Notes under the pieces: model-generated
Seen by the model: the letters and a program-made list of their open reading frames with translations, nothing else
The model's database searches: none
What the model was told of the DNA's origin: nothing
DNA from: Fasciola hepatica
Taxonomy: Eukaryota > Platyhelminthes > Trematoda > Plagiorchiida > Fasciolidae
Assembly: GCA_948099385.1 (NCBI GenBank)
Contig: CANUEZ040000113.1
Coordinates: 9,560,501 to 9,624,500, forward strand
Length of the DNA stretch: 64,000 bases
Reading direction: 5' to 3'
Program-made: the position numbers and the translations under genes
In this document: one piece after another, positions 48,266 to 58,829 of the stretch
Position numbering within the stretch: position 1 is the first letter of the stretch
How the letters are laid out: each line of letters opens with the position of its first letter

Positions 48266-49622
48266 TCATGGTGGAATCCTTATGTGCAGTAATTTCTTCA
48301 AGGTGTTTAAAAATTCTTCCCAGTCCAGCCGGTCCTCTCGGTCCAGTGACTGGTCCCAGTCAACTTTCTTATGGCACAGCCGCTGCAGCAAGATATTTCC
48401 GGGTAGCAGCCAGGGAGAGACGAAACCGAGCGGGTTGAACAGACTGGAGACAGCGGATAGTATGCCTCGACGGGTTACAGAAAACTCGGGAACGTTTAGC
48501 TCGAAAACAAAGTCGTCCGTTTCCGCGTCCCATTGTATTCCTGAAGTGCCTTCGGTAGGGAGTGGAGAGCCTTCCAGATCTCTAACCTTTTCGGCCTTCT
48601 CGTGGTACAGAATGACCTCTATCACTTCTGGAGCGTTCGACATCCACTTTGTTAGGTGGAAGCTGTCCTCTTTTAGCAATCTTGTCAGGCCTCTGAACTG
48701 CGCTAGAGCTTATTTTACGTCATCGAATGATCCAAGACAGTCATCGACGTAGAAATTTCTGTTGACGCTATCTACCACCGACCGATGGACCAAATCTCCA
48801 TGTTTGGTCGCTGATTCTCTAAGGGCTTAGCTCGCACAGAACGGTGACGATATCACTCCGAAGGTGTGGATGGTCATCCTATAATTTACCACTGCGTTTT
48901 CCCGGTCGTTCTCTTCCCACCACAGGAAACGCAACGCATCTCGTTCTCCTACCAGTATTTTCACCTGATGAAACATTTCCCTAATGTCGGCGGACAAGGC
49001 CACTCTACCCACTCTGAAACGGCACAAAACTTCCATTGCTGGCGTGGTCCAGTCAGGTCGTTGTAGTAGGCGATCTTTTAACGACTTGCTCTGGAACTTG
49101 GCCGCACAGTCGAGAACCATCGGCAGTTTTTCGGGTTTCTTGGGGTTGATAACCGGGTGGTGAGATAGATACCAGATCCCTTTCCGGTAGTCGGTGGTAG
49201 CATGCACCTTTTCAACGTAGCCGAGAGCTTCGTTTTGCCTCATTAATTCTGCGTATCGTTCCCACAGATCCTGGTCTCGAATGATTCTGTTTTCAGTCCA
49301 CGGGTCAGCAGATGTGCGCCATGAGAGGGGAACCTCGAGCTGTTTTTTAAGGCCTTTAGAGCATTGCCTCACCGTTTGTAAGGCTAAGTGTACCCCTTGA
49401 GACAACGATGTCATGAAACTCCTTTTCATACAGCCGCTGCAGGTGATACTCTATGCGGTCCGTTTCGGTGGATAAGTAATTCACAGAACCATGCCCCCCT
49501 ACTAGACGGTATAACATCCATCCCAGAGCCGTTCGAATGGCATAAGGTGCCTGGCGGTCGCCCACTCTCTGGTCGAGTACCCAATGCGCCTCTGGCATGT
49601 CGCAGCCGATGAGTAGATCCAC
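48266..49622 (-). pseudogene. BEL-1 reverse transcriptase
   Basis: The frame from 49622 carries DLLIGCDMPEAHWVLD and GWMLYRLVG, then a frameshift near 49370. The next piece (49429-48827) reads YLSHHPVINPKKPEKLPMVL, KSLKDRLL, ALSADIREMFHQVKI and RDALRFLWW. After a stop at 48827, the catalytic box FYVDDC lies at 48740-48751. After another stop near 48713, the thumb region (LLKEDSFHLTKWMSN, SSLFNPLGFVSP) runs to 48266. All three catalytic Asp residues are present; at least four lesions separate the parts. Confidence 0.85.
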
Positions 49623-50300
49623 TCAATCATCTTCCCAGTCTACAACAGTTATATCCTGCAGGTGGGGCCACCTAGTCAAGATTGCGTTGACCGACCTTGG
49701 TGCTCGCATGGAGAGATCAGCTAACGTGAATGCCTCCGTTGGTCCGCTTTGCTTGTTAGCGTCTAAAGAGATGAGTTGCAACCTCAACCTGCCGGCGGTC
49801 CTTACCTGTGTTCCTCCCACCGTGCTCACTGCTAACGACATCACACCTTTAGCGAGCCGGTGTTTGTCGGCAAACCGCTCATTCACCAGAGTATTGTCAG
49901 ATCCATTGTCGACGAAATCCAACGCTTTGACCACCCCAGTTGGGGTTACTACTCCCACGGTAACCACGCCTAAACGTACCGGTTTACTGGCAGACCGCGA
50001 TGTTGAACAAACCACACTGGGCTTGGTGCTCGCCTCGGGTATATTTTCTGTTGCCTGGTGTGACAATCGATGGTGTCTGCCCGTGCAGCCCTCGTAACCG
50101 CATCGGTTCCTCGTCCTACAAGCTGCCGCCAGGTGCTTGGTGTTGAGACAAATAAAACACGCTCCTGCCATCCTCGCCATTCCCCACCGTTCGTCTATTG
50201 TGGCGCTGCCGAACCTGCGGCATTCTGGTATTCCATGGCTAGCATCACAGGACCTGCAACTTGGTTGCGCCGTGGCACCGCGTGAAATGGCGTGTGCATA
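49623..50300 (-). pseudogene. BEL-1 CCHC fingers and aspartic protease
   Basis: Zinc-finger-like strings come first: CRSCDASHGIPEC (about 50240), CFICLNTKHLAAAC (an exact C-x2-C-x4-H-x4-C) and CGYEGCTGRHHRLSH. The protease follows with ALDFVDNGSDNTLVNERF, in which the usual D-S/T-G reads D-N-G; the function of that variant is uncertain. The frame ends at a TGA (49623-49625) directly before VDLLIGCDM. Cleavage of the Gag-Pol polyprotein would be its role. Confidence 0.8.
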
Positions 50301-50435
50301 GGTCCAAGGTTGATATTTCGGCTGTTCCCGAGCAGTAGTTTGATCCTGGCCAGTACTGGGCTTGTTTTCTCGGTTGCTGTCCCGGATGAGTCGGCCGAAC
50401 CTGCTGTCAGCTATCTTGGTTTAACTGTCCGAGTA

Positions 50436-51326
50436 TTAGGTCAGGTCTTCAAAGTCAGCCTCCCTGTCGCTTCGGCTTATCTGTTCCTCTTCTTCCGCCC
50501 ACCGACCCTGTAGTTCGGGAGAGAGGTGGCGGACTATGTCTTCCATTGTGTACATTGCATCTAGGTCAGCCCTGTAACCTAAATGGTCGAGGGCTATTGG
50601 GCAGTTCTGCATCTTGATCACCAGGTCGGCCATTGTGTAGACGTCGCCCTTGGTTCTCTTTGCCTCTGCCATCACGCCCTCTATTAGGTTTCGGACTACT
50701 TTGAACGGCTGGCCAAACAGATCCCTTAGAATTTTCCTTGCTCGGGTGTAGCCTTTTTCCGGGTCAAGCATGGTACACCCGTCGATAGCTTCCCTTGCTC
50801 GGCCTCGACAGTAGAGAGTTAGGTACAGAAGCCTTTTCTCGGGTTCAGTTATCTTATTTTCGATGAACGTTTCGAACTGCTTGACAAACTTGCAGTAGTG
50901 TTCAGATCGCCCGTCGAAAACCGTCAGTTATACTCTTGTCAAATCGATCGTTGGTGTTTTATAGTCGGCAACTGGTGTGATGTTTCTTATTTTGTTGTGC
51001 CCTGATCTATCGGAAGTGTCGTAGTCGCTGGTCTCTGGCCCACGCCTTTTATATCTACACTTCTGTTCTGCTTCCTGGGCTTGTTGTCTAGCCGATAACA
51101 GTTGTTGTTCTAGGTCTAATATCCCCAGCCTATATAGATCGACATCCTTAAAATCCATAATGCCCTCAGTAACACATGAACTAGCACTGATAGGACTAGG
51201 CGATCTAACATTAGCTAAAGAATCAAAGGCACCCAAAACCTCCACAGTGACTGCCGTATTACTTCCTGTCCAGATTCCAATATCTTCGATCCTTTTTTGG
51301 CATTCTGCGTGTTTCTCTCGTTCCAA
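50436..51326 (-). pseudogene. BEL-1 gag, one internal stop
   Basis: The N-terminal piece (51326-50928) is charged, with a coiled-coil-like stretch (LEQQLLSARQQAQEAEQKC). It ends at TAA in the context IDLTRV-stop-LTVFDG. The frame continues with LTVFDGRSEHYCKFVKQFET, then LDPEKGYTRARKILRDLFGQ, FKVVRNLIEGV and MYTMEDIVRHLSPELQGRW, a typical Pao gag (DUF1759-like) layout, to 50436. BEL-2 has a Glu codon where this copy has TAA, so the stop is a recent nonsense change. The start codon is probably at 51326 or slightly upstream. Confidence 0.8.
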
Positions 51327-51343
51327 ATTGATCTATTGAGTAT

Positions 51344-51721
51344 TGTTACCTACGTTTGAGCAATGCGTAGCAAAATTCACAACGGATCCCGAAATCAAAA
51401 GGTGGTTATCCGTGATATTCGACGATATTTGATTATTGAATGAACAATGACACCAAAAAGATACAAACCTCAATAATGAGATCAAAAGGACTCAACAAGC
51501 GAGAAACCGAATTGTGGCGTGCGAGCAAGGAGCACATGCGTAACGCAGGCCCAGAACAAGGACATGACAAAGTAGCGCTGTGGGTGCGAACAAACAGCGA
51601 TTGGTCCATAAAAACGGACAGTTCGTAAAGACAAGTCAATAGTGTTGGCAAGTGAGTGACGGTAAGAAAAACACTGAACCGCAGAGGTTTTAGGGGGATT
51701 TTCCCCCGACCGGTCGTTGCA
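51344..51721 (-). repeat. BEL-1 5' LTR
   Basis: Starts TGTTAC and ends GTTGCA on the plus strand, 378 bp. It should carry the element promoter and polyadenylation signals, none of which could be pinpointed. Confidence 0.9.
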
Positions 51722-51726
51722 CCTAA
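51722..51726 (+). repeat. BEL-1 target-site duplication, right copy (CCTAA)
   Basis: Follows the right LTR directly and is identical to 45186-45190. Confidence 0.9.
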
Positions 51727-52090
51727 AGCAGCCGCTTGAATAGGCCGCTTTGACTGAGACGGTTCAGGCAGGAAGAGGCTGGAACCTACTGCTTCCCTCA
51801 AGGTCGAGTAAGAATAGTCGTTAAAAATTAAGTCGCGTACCTGAGCGGAGATATTGCGGGGAAGGTGACCAACAGTGCATAAACAAATATTACGCCCGCT
51901 TATGATTTTGTCTTTCAGAAGCTTCTCCCAGCATGTGAAATCAGAGTTAACGGCCATCCATGAAAATCCAGAGACAGCTAGGGAGACTGTCAAAACCGGC
52001 AGTTTTTTACGAGGCTTACGGCTGTATTTCATTTTTATTAGCCTAAAAGTCTTGAAGTGTCTCGCGAGTATAAGGATTGAGTCTAGATAA
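51727..52090 (-). pseudogene. Gypsy-B gag, N-terminal part
   Basis: An open minus-strand frame from about 52032 reads CLCTVGHLPRNISAQVRDLI and YSTLREAV, the familiar Gypsy gag segment (a V-A-S-L-x-P-E-V-A-x-E-V-R-D-L type string followed by Y-x-x-L-R), then FLPEPSQSKRPIQAAALG up to the BEL-1 target site. It is open without a stop for about 100 codons, then runs into the LTR by chance. The start codon and upstream LTR were not found. Confidence 0.7.
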
Positions 52091-52148
52091 TCCCCTATCT
52101 TCTATTTATCTAGACAACATGTGATGGTAAAACGGTTTGTAAAGGTGA

Positions 52149-52152
<4 letters not shown>

Positions 52153-52196
<44 letters not shown>
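52153..52196. repeat. (TA)n microsatellite
   Basis: About 22 uninterrupted AT units. Confidence 0.95.
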
Positions 52197-52201
<5 letters not shown>

Positions 52202-52379
52202 GGTGAGCTTAAAAAAGTACCGCTGAATATAGTCACATTTTCGAAGCCTGTAGAACTTTTGGAGGATTTTTAATATAGATGCTTTACAGACTGCCTTCTG
52301 GAATGAGAAACTGCAGGCCGGCTAGCTTTACGAGAATCCTGCATAAGGTGATGGGAAAGATTATCCGCCCGCGTTCACC

Positions 52380-53970
52380 ACCATCTATTGGAAACTTCTG
52401 TGAACTGTTCAGCTGAACACTTATTTCTGAAAATAAGCCTTGCCCAAATAGTCTGTTGGGGTTCCTCGACGGAGTCAGTCTCTGCGTGGATGAAGGCAAA
52501 CAGGCTGACTTATGCTATCCAGATTTTGGCAAAGCCGTTGACTTGGCGAACTATCGGCTTCATCTGGCCAAGTTAGGGACATTTGTTGTAGGTGGACAGA
52601 TTCGGGAGTGGCTAGCTAACTTCTTCACTGGCGAGACATTCTACGTTAAAGCGGGAGCAGCGATCGGTCTTGGGAAATCCCTCAAAGGCACCATAATTTC
52701 GTGATTTTGTGATGCTACTCCTTTACACACACTATTTGCGCGTTCCTGCACTATGTGTTTCTATGAACCAACCTTTGTTTATTCGCGCCCAAAGTGATAA
52801 TTTGTCACATCCCATCTTCGACCTGAGTGAAGCTTATCTAGCACTCGCCTTGAGCTTGGTAAAACTTTTGGGTCTGTATGATCGCATATTTGAGGTTTTG
52901 TGTGTTTTATGTTATTGCTCATTAAGCAATCCAGTATCGTAGAGTTTACGGATCACTCGTGTTTTGGTTTCGGGATTCGTTTGAATTTGGCTACGTACTG
53001 CTCAGATAGTTCTGTAATAGACAACGGGGACTCCATTTGGTTAACGTCACCGGTGAAGCACCTCATGGATCCGTACAGGGACAGCTATCATTTCTTCTAT
53101 CTTTAAACTGCTTCATCCTCGGTCCTATTGCCACCCACTTTTCCTCTCGTATTCGAAGTGAAATTAGTGGCTCGGGGGGGGGGGGAGAGAGAAGAGGAGA
53201 GGAGAAGGACTTGAGGGGGAAGGCTGCAGTTCTAAACTGGATAAACAAGTGGGATTTCCCTCTCGGAGTTGGGACAAGCCACTCATTGCCACAGACTGTG
53301 GCAAGCCTGACGGCCGTTCACGACCTAAGCCCACTCACCACAAGTACAACGAATAGGGTTAAAGATCTTCGGGTTTTGGTGACTTCTGGTCCCAAGTGGT
53401 CGGATCAGTGAGCAGCCACTGCAGGGAAAGAGCTCGTCGAACTCTTCGGAAAAAGGTTAGCTTTATCAGGCCGAGAACCGGAGGATTTTACCCTGGTGCC
53501 TGACTATAGCCAGACCTCTTATAGAACGGCATGTCAAGCATGGTCACTTTTCTACAAACATGACGCCGCCTACTTGGAGAAGGTGCAACTCCCCCGTACT
53601 CATATTTTCAAGGGTCGGAGGGGTAAGGAGTACAAGCAGAGACTCGCCGGCCTAGGGCTTTTCTCTAAGGCGAGGAGGAGAGAATACGAGGAGATCTAGG
53701 GACATTTAAGGTATAAGAATGTAATTCTGCGCTCAGCCCGGAAAGTCTGTTACAGATGGCCTCAGATTCCCGAGCAAAAGGTCACCAGGAGCCTGCAAAA
53801 TTCCGGCCCAGGCAGACGGCCAGACGTCATTTCTGTAGCTTTAGGTTGCCAAACTACTGGAATAGGTTGCCAGAGGAGGCGATAGAATTTGGGACCGTGC
53901 AGGCTTTCAAGAAGCCCTAGATCATGAATGGAACGAGATCATCTTTTATAGCGCCTCGATAAATATGAGC
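52380..53970 (+). pseudogene. Non-LTR reverse-transcriptase remnant (CR1-F)
   Basis: The RT palm part at 52456-52704 reads VDEGKQADLCYPDFGKAVD (first catalytic Asp in the DFGKAVD box), then HLAKLGTFVVGGQIREWLAN and FFTGETFYVKAGAA. The second catalytic box is not readable. From 53345 the thumb-like part follows: NRVKDLRVLVTSGPKWSDQ, then after a stop AYLEKVQLPRTHIFKGRRG, KQRLAGLGLFSKARRREYEE, and at about 53850 a string corresponding to WNRLPEE. Motifs differ from CR1-A to CR1-E, so it is a second family. A G run lies at 53177-53187. Confidence 0.65.
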
Positions 53971-56056
53971 GTCTCAGCAAAGTGCTAAGGTACGGAAATT
54001 CGGTGCAGTAGGAATAGAAAAAAGATGACTCGCAGTATGTCCACAACGTTCAGTGATTTGACTTCAAGCCGGCCACATAAAACTGCTCCTTGAGTTAAGT
54101 TCGACGCGCCTGTTGGCCAGGATGCCGTAGATCGCTCGAATGGATCCTCATAGTTCCACAATGGGCTGTCGAGTGGCGGAAGGCGCAATAAAATATGCTT
54201 CGAATTGTATGAGTTCGCCCTTTATTCCCACAGGTCACACAAGGCTCATAAGCAACTCAGGGAGAACAACCCGCGATAACCACTTGAGGGTGTGTGGAAA
54301 ATAGGTGTGTTAATTTAGAATTCTCCTCAGTTAAGTCAAGACATGCTCCCGTATAGAGTCTATAGCCCCTGGTCCTCGGTTTGTGACACGATAGCGAATA
54401 TACCCAGCAGCGCGCAAAGCAGAACTCAAAACGCTGGAGCGGGACAACGTGTTTATTGGAGGAGCGCAACGGCGTGCAGACGACGTACACAGGCGGAGCA
54501 AGTGACTCCACCAAAAAAGGGTAATTGTTCAAATAAACAAATTTGTTGGTCTTTGTCATCGAGTGCTTTATTGGTAGCACTACGTTAATTCGATAAGGCA
54601 ACAGAACGTGTACCATATGGTGAAAAGAAGAAGGCAGGTTTTGCAAAATATAGAAGGCATTACATTTCTCTCTGATTTTTAGCGGGGATTCGACGAAATG
54701 CTCTATGTAGTGGGGAGTGCATAGTTTACGTGCACACAGACGAAGGGCAGCTAGAGGCTCGATTGGTGGTGGCCATTACCCGACGGTGCAAACTGAACTG
54801 AACCGAAAGGAACTCAGTTCTTGTTTGTATGCGTGAAGGTCTGCCCTTGTCCAGGTTTGCTGTTTTCGCGTGTTTCTGTCGGTCTGGTGTTCTCGAAGGA
54901 TCCGGGTGAGTTTCGTGTGGCTGTGGCGGATGTTTTTCTTGTCGTGTAAGGTGGAGTTGGTTAAGTTTTGTCACTTCGTTGGCTTCGTTTCTGAACCATG
55001 ATAATGAAATTGTGGTCGGAATGTATTATAGTTGGATGCGGTCAGACGCATGTCTCACCACGTGTAGAGGCAAGTTCACTGGGATATGAATTAACGCGAG
55101 AACCCAGGCGGATCAGATCCGGACTGTATGTGAACCGTCTTTGGCTTGTTCATGTGTATGGCTTTTCCTTAAGTAAACTATTAAAGCTGTAGGTCCCAGC
55201 TGCAGATTGCTCAGTGCTGTTGACAAGTGTAGGCACCCTAGGGCAGGAAATTGTACAATATGTAATCCATAGGCAACAATGCAGGTAATCAATAAATCCG
55301 AGGGAAATGTAATTGTTTGGCTCTCGTGGTGTTTATACATAAGATCGAACAGCGTATTTGTTGATGGAGGTACTTTGCAAGTTCGAATGATGTATGCCGG
55401 CATACACTGTAGGCAAATAATATCACAACCTATGGTTTCTTGAAAAAGCAAATAATGGCTTGAAACGACAAGGAGATATAAATGGCTGTTATTGATGCCA
55501 GAACGATGGGACTCGAAGGTCGAACTGACTTTTTGCGGACTTAGTTTTCTTAGTATGGGAACGCCCATAGGGGCGTCATAAGAACTCTCCAGAGCTCTGC
55601 TACGGTAGCGCCGCCCGAGCCTAGTGGTAACATTCACCGTTAGCCCACGAGATCCGTATGGGCGCGCTGCCTGGGTTATATGCAGGAGGACCTTCGTTTT
55701 ATGGTGCATGCATCCAACTGAACTCAAGTGCACCAGAGGGTGGATATTCAGCAGCAGCAATCACTTATGAACATAGAATACTAGTAAATACGGTGAGGGA
55801 GTTGAGATGACAACTCGGGATGATTATTAGGTCTGCGGGGTTGGTAAAGAAAAGGGCGACATGCATATAGGTACGTGAATGTCAAATGTACATGCTTATA
55901 TATGTCAATGTAACAAGTGTACGTGCCATATGGTATTGTTTAGGACGTTGCTTCGGGCCATAAAATGTTTATATCAGGCTCGTGTGGATGAGGCGGAGTG
56001 CACCTACTAGGATGTGAGTACCTAGTCTCCTTGTGGAAATTAAACAAGCTTCGGGA

Positions 56057-56059
<3 letters not shown>
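53971..56059. other. Unassigned sequence
   Basis: No gene recognised. A minus-strand open frame of 215 codons (55760-55113) has no recognisable domain or homology within the window. A weak tRNA-like segment lies at 55604-55690 (AGTGGTAAC followed by a hairpin CCTG...CAGG); it is not strong enough to call. Confidence 0.35.

Positions 56060-56152
<93 letters not shown>
56060..56152. repeat. (TA)n microsatellite, 93 bp
   Basis: AT repeat interrupted once by GT near 56099. Confidence 0.95.
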
Positions 56153-57060
56153 CTCCTGCTTAAACGGAAACGTGGTGACAACGCAGAAACGACTCCAACA
56201 ATAGAGGGAGAGGAGAAAACAGTGAAAGAAACGGCTAGTGAAATGACATGGTGTGATTTTTTTTGCTGTTTCGCCGAACACTTTGCTGTGATTGTGGTTG
56301 GAAGACCAGTTAACTTGTTCAGTCACGCCGCCGTGAGGAGAAGGTTGGTGGGGTTAGGGTATGACATTACGTCTGTGTATTTGTTTATCATACGTTCGTT
56401 GTGCACAGGCATAAAAGAGACAAACAAGAACGGAGATAAGGCAATGCTTCGTAAGACTTTTGGACAAAGCATGAGGGATGTTCTGCCAGGAAACGTGAAC
56501 TGTTATGCAAAAGTAACTGGGAATTTCGTGCATATCTTTTTTATGAATTGTCTGAATCCGTAAAAGCTCAGACCTCTGCAGTTCAATGCGTTGCTATAGT
56601 CGGAGGAGAAAACTTCAACAATGATGGTCGACTGAACACAGAATAGTGTATGTGAGGGAAGCAAGAACTTCAACGGTTGAACCGGAAAGCTCTAGTGCCC
56701 GCGTTTACAATGAAGAACGAAAACAAATGTGGGCAGTAAAACGAACAAACTGACTTCGAACAGCTTTTTCGATCTTTGACATCGGTGATGATGCCACCAC
56801 TGCATTTGTGGTATACAGAGGAGTACTAAGTCATCAACGTCGATAGCTTCGTTCTTAGTGTCGTGCGGCCAGCTTTCCTGGGTCCGATTTGTTTATATTG
56901 CCGGTTAAGCACTATTAGTCGGATCAAATAAATGTCCAATCGAAAAGTATCTCAGCTCAGGTGTGCACATTGATGTCAGGCTGTCCGCGTAGGAGCTACA
57001 ATCTGTACGGTTATCTTCATGGTTGTTAGATGCTCTGATAATTGTGTTCACTATTCCGTT
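56153..57060. other. Unassigned sequence
   Basis: No gene recognised. The open frame that starts in the TA repeat and runs to 56563 has no known motif. Confidence 0.35.
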
Positions 57061-57691
57061 ATCATCATCATCATCATCGAACAGCCTTAAACAGCAGGGC
57101 AAGCCCCACTTACCACTGCCTTTCTCACCATGTTGCACGTTGAATCAGAAAGTATGAACTCACAAGATGGAGAGGGAGTGGACCTACACGGGTGAAAAAA
57201 GGAAAAAACGCCTTAACAGCCAACACAGAATACACAATCTAACTGTACAAACGCACATCGACTAACCATTCTGATTCAACAGAAAATGACATGATCGCTA
57301 CTGTTCACAGTTCGCTGCCATATCTTTCAGTGTCTCCAGCCAACTGGTAGATGGATCTTTTGGACTCCAACCATGAAGACTTGAGGCACCTACTCTTCCT
57401 AAGTTCACTGTACATTTTCTCATTCCTCGTTGCCACGTCATTTGTTGACCTCCACGTAGTCTCTTCCACTCCCTGAGCTGGCAACTCAATCGGCAAAATC
57501 AGTGGAAGATTAATTGATCCAAACAAATGGGCTTTCACTAAGCCATCCCGCTGACTTGCGGATAGGTTCTTAGAACTAAAGGCTTTGGATGAGGACCCTA
57601 ATCGTTCTCCTGCTTTGTGGCTGGACACCCTAGCAGTACCCGTCCAACATCTCCCATGAACTGCACGAATACAAAGAATTCCATACTGCAT
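57061..57691 (-). mobile_element. RTE-like 3' end, minus strand
   Basis: Positions 57061-57474 are the reverse complement of 60676-61086 at about 98% identity. They read GVEETTWRSTNDVATRNEKM on the minus strand, the C-terminal end of an RTE-like ORF2, followed by the 3'-untranslated region and a (GAT)n tail. Upstream (57475-57691) the open frame continues with unrelated sequence. Either this is a separate 5'-truncated insertion or one arm of an inverted duplication around the plus-strand copy. Confidence 0.7.
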
Positions 57692-57851
57692 CGGTCGTCG
57701 CGCAGAATAATCAGGACTGCGTTGCCCATTGCATCAAGCGGGGTGGGTAGTGATAAGTGGGCTACTGCTCAGAGTTCCCTCTCTTTTATTCAACCTTTGT
57801 GTTCTGTCCCTAACCACCCATCTACCCACCTTTAATGCTCCCACTGATAGC

Positions 57852-58829
57852 ATGGTCGATACTCGCAACGATTCACTGTCAAATGGTGTCGGGAATAATC
57901 CTCTGTCTGGTAATTCACATTTTCTCAAGCTTCGCCAGCCTCTAAATCTCAGCTCCTTCAACGTGCGCACACTCATGCAGGCCGGTCAGCAGGCATGCCT
58001 AGCCCTCATAATAAATTCTCTGAAGATTGATGTCTGCTGATTAAGTGAAACGCGTATCCAGGATTCGAGCAGTGTCATTCAACTAATTGCTCCTGGTATC
58101 TCATCGAGGTATTTTCTGCGCAATTCAGGAAACGAAGTAGCTCGAGCTGTGGGTCAACGTGGTGTAGGAACAGTCTTGACTGAGAAGGCTGAGGCTTCCC
58201 TTTTAGACTGGATCCCTGTTAACAGTCACTTATGTGCTGTCAGACTCCAGGGGTCAGTTGGCGTTCGAAAGGATAGTTTTGTTAAGCGCAATTTGTTTGT
58301 GATCTCGGTGTACGCCACAACAGACTGCATCTCTGACACGCGGAAAGATGAGTTCTATGATGAACTCGCCACCCTCGTTCGCAGCAGCGAAGGTTCTGAC
58401 ATTGTAGTGCTAGATGGTGACTTCAATGCACAAGTAGGCAAACTCAGTGCGTCAGAAGCCTGTTTAGGTGGGCGCTGTGCTTTACCTGCTGAACGTACAG
58501 ATAACAGGGATAGACTTCTCCAGTTTTGTGCAGACAATCGATTGTTTTTGTCTAGCACCAATTTCCGACATAGCTCACGTCGCACAGAGACACGGCGCTC
58601 TAACTCTACAGGTACTTTGAGTCAAATTGACCATATTGCCGTAAGCTACCGATGGCACAGTTCTGTTCAGAACTGTAGATCTTACTGGTCCACGTACGTA
58701 GAGTCGAACCAAACACAAGTTGTAATGCGATTATCTCTCCAGCTCCATGGTCATCGTCGCAAACCGCAAACCCGGTTAGCTGCGCAACGTGTGATCCAGA
58801 AGTACGCACCCGTTATGAGCAGAAGTTAG
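57852..58829 (+). pseudogene. RTE-like ORF2, endonuclease part
   Basis: Reads SSFNVRTLMQAGQQACLA, then an in-frame TGA at 58038-58040 in IDVC-stop-LSETRIQD (TETW-type motif as SETR). The rest is open from 58149 to 58829, with VVLDGDFNAQVG (GDFN motif), GTLSQIDHIAV and, where the catalytic SDH is expected, SNQ. The loss of His and the stop make nicking activity unlikely. Confidence 0.75.

Larger units (their letters stand above)
45191..51721 (-). mobile_element. Complete BEL/Pao LTR retrotransposon (BEL-1)
   Basis: A 6,531-bp element on the minus strand: 5' LTR 51344-51721, gag, CCHC fingers, protease, reverse transcriptase, RNase H, integrase and DUF5641-like C-terminus, then the 3' LTR at 45191-45568. 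Both LTRs are 378 bp and differ at five positions. CCTAA flanks both ends, and the target is the gag of Gypsy-B. Domain order (protease before RT, integrase last) and the motifs fit Pao/BEL. A primer-binding site could not be assigned: the sequence inside the 5' LTR (ATACTCAATAGATC) does not start with TGG, although a TGGAACGAGAG lies 16 bases in. At least ten stops or frameshifts break the coding region. Confidence 0.92.
43600..52100 (-). mobile_element. Second Gypsy copy (Gypsy-B), split by BEL-1
   Basis: The minus-strand gag N-terminal part is at 52032-51727, then BEL-1 intervenes, then the rest of gag, protease and reverse transcriptase run at 45190-43600. Removing BEL-1 and one copy of the CCTAA duplication makes the gag frame continuous across the junction, with a typical gag segment reading LGTGMPSERLREMHQLVG. 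No LTRs were identified; RNase H and integrase are missing on the low side. Confidence 0.75.

Noticed and set aside
47402..49625. Recurrent TGA codons in BEL-1, considered as possible recoding
   Set aside because: TAA and TAG stops and a frameshift also occur, and the TGA contexts do not share one amino acid, so simple decay is the better explanation.
51433..52032. 199-codon minus-strand open frame
   Set aside because: It is a chimera: Gypsy-B gag running by chance into the BEL-1 LTR. Only the gag part is meaningful.
55604..55690. tRNA-like segment with AGTGGTAAC and a T-arm-like hairpin
   Set aside because: The B box (GGGTTATATGC) departs too far from consensus and no acceptor stem is seen.
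55113..55760. 215-codon minus-strand open frame
   Set aside because: No domain, no homologue in the window and an unremarkable composition; treated as chance.
56033..56563. 176-codon open frame starting in the TA repeat
   Set aside because: Its N-terminal third is translated microsatellite (Tyr-Ile repeats) and the rest has no known motif.
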